Shown here: positions 62,390-64,000 of the stretch, piece by piece
Position numbering within the stretch: the stretch's first letter is position 1
Layout of the letters: the number at the start of each line of letters is the position of its first letter
NCBI GenBank assembly: GCA_949317995.1
Contig: OX439046.1
Location: 74,951,786-75,015,785 of the forward strand
Origin: Acholoe squamosa
Taxonomy: Eukaryota; Annelida; Polychaeta; Phyllodocida; Polynoidae
Reading direction: 5' to 3'
DNA: 64,000 nt
Notes under the pieces: generated by a model
The model's database searches: none
Told to the model about the DNA's origin: nothing
What the model saw: only the letters and a program-made list of their open reading frames with translations
Program-made: the position numbers and the translations under genes

Positions 62390-63340
62390 TTATCAGGGGG
62401 CCTATTATCTGGGGGGCCTAATGTCTGTAAACCGTTATAACAGCCCCTGTTATAGTTCTCCTGGAAAGCTGATGTGCCACTTCAGATGGCGATTTCAGAA
62501 AAATCTGAAGGAACAGGGATGACCCTGTATCATTCCCTGTGGTGTGCAGTGGCCCCATGCACTGCAAAAAAAAGGTGTTTAAATCCTAAACATAATTCTA
62601 AACATAATCTGGTCACGTTAATATGAACACAATGTCCTCTAAACACATTCAAAGTGTTTAGGAACATGACATGTCATGCTAATGTGTTTACATTATAAAA
62701 TGTTTATGATAAATACTGTTTTGTTTTCTGCTTTGAGGATATTCGATCTGCCCTTTAATGCAGAATATTGTAAAAGTGTTCAGTGTACCTGTTTAGGTGT
62801 TTAGAATTCAAATGTTCAAATCTGAAACACATGGGTAGCCGAATACCTGCTGTACCAAAATCTGAAGATCTTGGACATGTAAGAACTAAACATGTTTAAA
62901 ACCTAAATAAAATACCAATTTCCATTTTGCATTTTATAATAACCTGGATTACAGATCCGCCGCTGCGATTTTTGGCAAAATATATAAAAGAAATCTTATT
63001 TTCATTTTTTTCCGTCTGACCACTGGGATGTTTCAAGATTTTTGGAAAAAATGTATAAAAAAAATAAAAAGTACATGGTTTTGCACAAAAACCCAACAAT
63101 TCTCGACCTTTCCTACATTTACTTCCCCAAACAGTAAATTTTTCATTGCCAAAAGGTGATTTTGATAGCCAGAAAAGTGCATTTATTGGGTAATGCTGGG
63201 ACTTTTTGCTCTGAAAACCAAACTTTTTATTTTATTTTTTTCCTCTGGCCGCCCAAAATCCCAGCTGAAGAATTCCGTAATCTAAGTTATTATAATAACA
63301 TGGCCTTAGCCGCACCAGCATTAAGCCATCCCCTGACCTT
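62390..63340. other. Intergenic, no gene seen
   Basis: A CACTGCAAAAAAAAGGTGTT motif at 62560 resembles the CACTGTTA-type ends, but no partner end was found. T-rich runs at 63000-63240. Confidence 0.35.
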
Positions 63341-63348
63341 TGGAGGCT

Positions 63349-63892
63349 GCTATTTGGTGTAGGTAGATTAGATAGCAACAAGCTGGTCCCTGGAAGTTGG
63401 TACTATCCAGGGACAAGGCACCCATCATGGCAATGCCGTATCAATGTGCTTTGCCACCTTTGGTGTAACCAGCGAACTTCTGCTGCTATTTGGTGTAGGT
63501 AGATTAGATAGGAACAAGCTGGTCCCTGGAAGTTGCTACTATCCAGGGACAAGGCACCCATCATGACAATGCCTTATCAATGTGCTTTGCCACCTTTGGT
63601 GTAACCAGCGAACTTCTGCTGCTATTTGGTGTAGGTAGATTAGATAGGAACAAGCTGGTCCCTGGAAGTTGCTACTATCCAGGGACAAGGCACCCATCAT
63701 GACAATGCCTTATCAATGTGCTTTGCCACCTTTGGTGTAACCAGCGAACTTCTGCTGCTATTTGGTGTAGGTAGATTAGATAGGAACAAGCTGGTCCCTG
63801 GAAGTTGGTACTATCCAGGGACAAGGCACCCATCATGACAATGCCTTATCAATCTGCTTTGCCACCTTTGGTGTAACCAGCGAACTTCAAAA
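63349..63892. repeat. 136-bp tandem repeat, 4 units
   Basis: GCTATTTGGTGTAGGTAGAT begins units at 63349, 63485, 63621 and 63757. Copies are nearly identical. Each unit holds an inverted pair GGTCCCTGGA/TCCAGGGACA around the middle. Confidence 0.93.
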
Positions 63893-64000
63893 TGGTGGAC
63901 CCACTAGGTATGGCTTTAGGCTCCTCATGGATGTATGAGGTTATAGTAGTATGGATTTCATTTTAAAACCACAGTACATCCAACACATTCTCAATACCGG

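Overview
This window looks like nuclear DNA from an invertebrate animal, probably marine. Two spliced genes lie on the + strand in a background packed with transposons, miniature inverted-repeat elements (MITEs), tandem repeats and tRNA-derived repeats. There is no prokaryotic signature: introns are long with canonical GT-AG junctions, and long reading frames are otherwise retrotransposon or low complexity. An MSP130-type gene suggests a deuterostome (amphioxus, hemichordate, echinoderm), but lophotrochozoans also carry this family, so the species is left open.

Layout. 1-3490: decayed Ty3/gypsy retrotransposon (- strand). 5912-18680: a ten-exon MSP130-like gene whose exons join in frame to 593 codons plus stop, with a signal peptide and a GPI-anchor-like C-terminus; its sixth intron holds an antisense CR1/Jockey-like LINE. 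18700-26300: MITEs, a tRNA-like gene and a 1.1-kb GTCA/GTCT array. 26306-34053: a five-exon opsin (358 aa) with the retinal lysine but altered receptor switches. 34054-43300: intergenic repeats including three-layer nested MITEs. 43338-47829: a 4.5-kb element with terminal inverted repeats carrying a broken family-B (organellar/viral type) DNA polymerase. 47830-64000: MITEs, a second tRNA-like gene, a 1.6-kb foldback element, microsatellites and a 136-bp tandem repeat at the end.

The most notable signals concern splice sites. In the MSP130-like gene a 42-bp unit containing the end of exon 3 and its 5' splice site is repeated eight times in frame, so donor choice could set the number of 14-residue glycosylation-sequon repeats. 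Exon 7 has a duplicated acceptor 51 nt upstream, also in frame. In the opsin gene the acceptor region of exon 2 recurs upstream as degenerate copies, and intron 2 contains an inverted, nearly identical but 20-nt-deleted copy of exon 3 between two MITE copies. The polymerase element is the other candidate novelty: it is far smaller than a typical Polinton and shows only a polymerase plus one unrecognised short frame.

The two host genes have no evident functional link. Exon boundaries were set by hand from splice consensus, phase and family motifs; no search or alignment was run.
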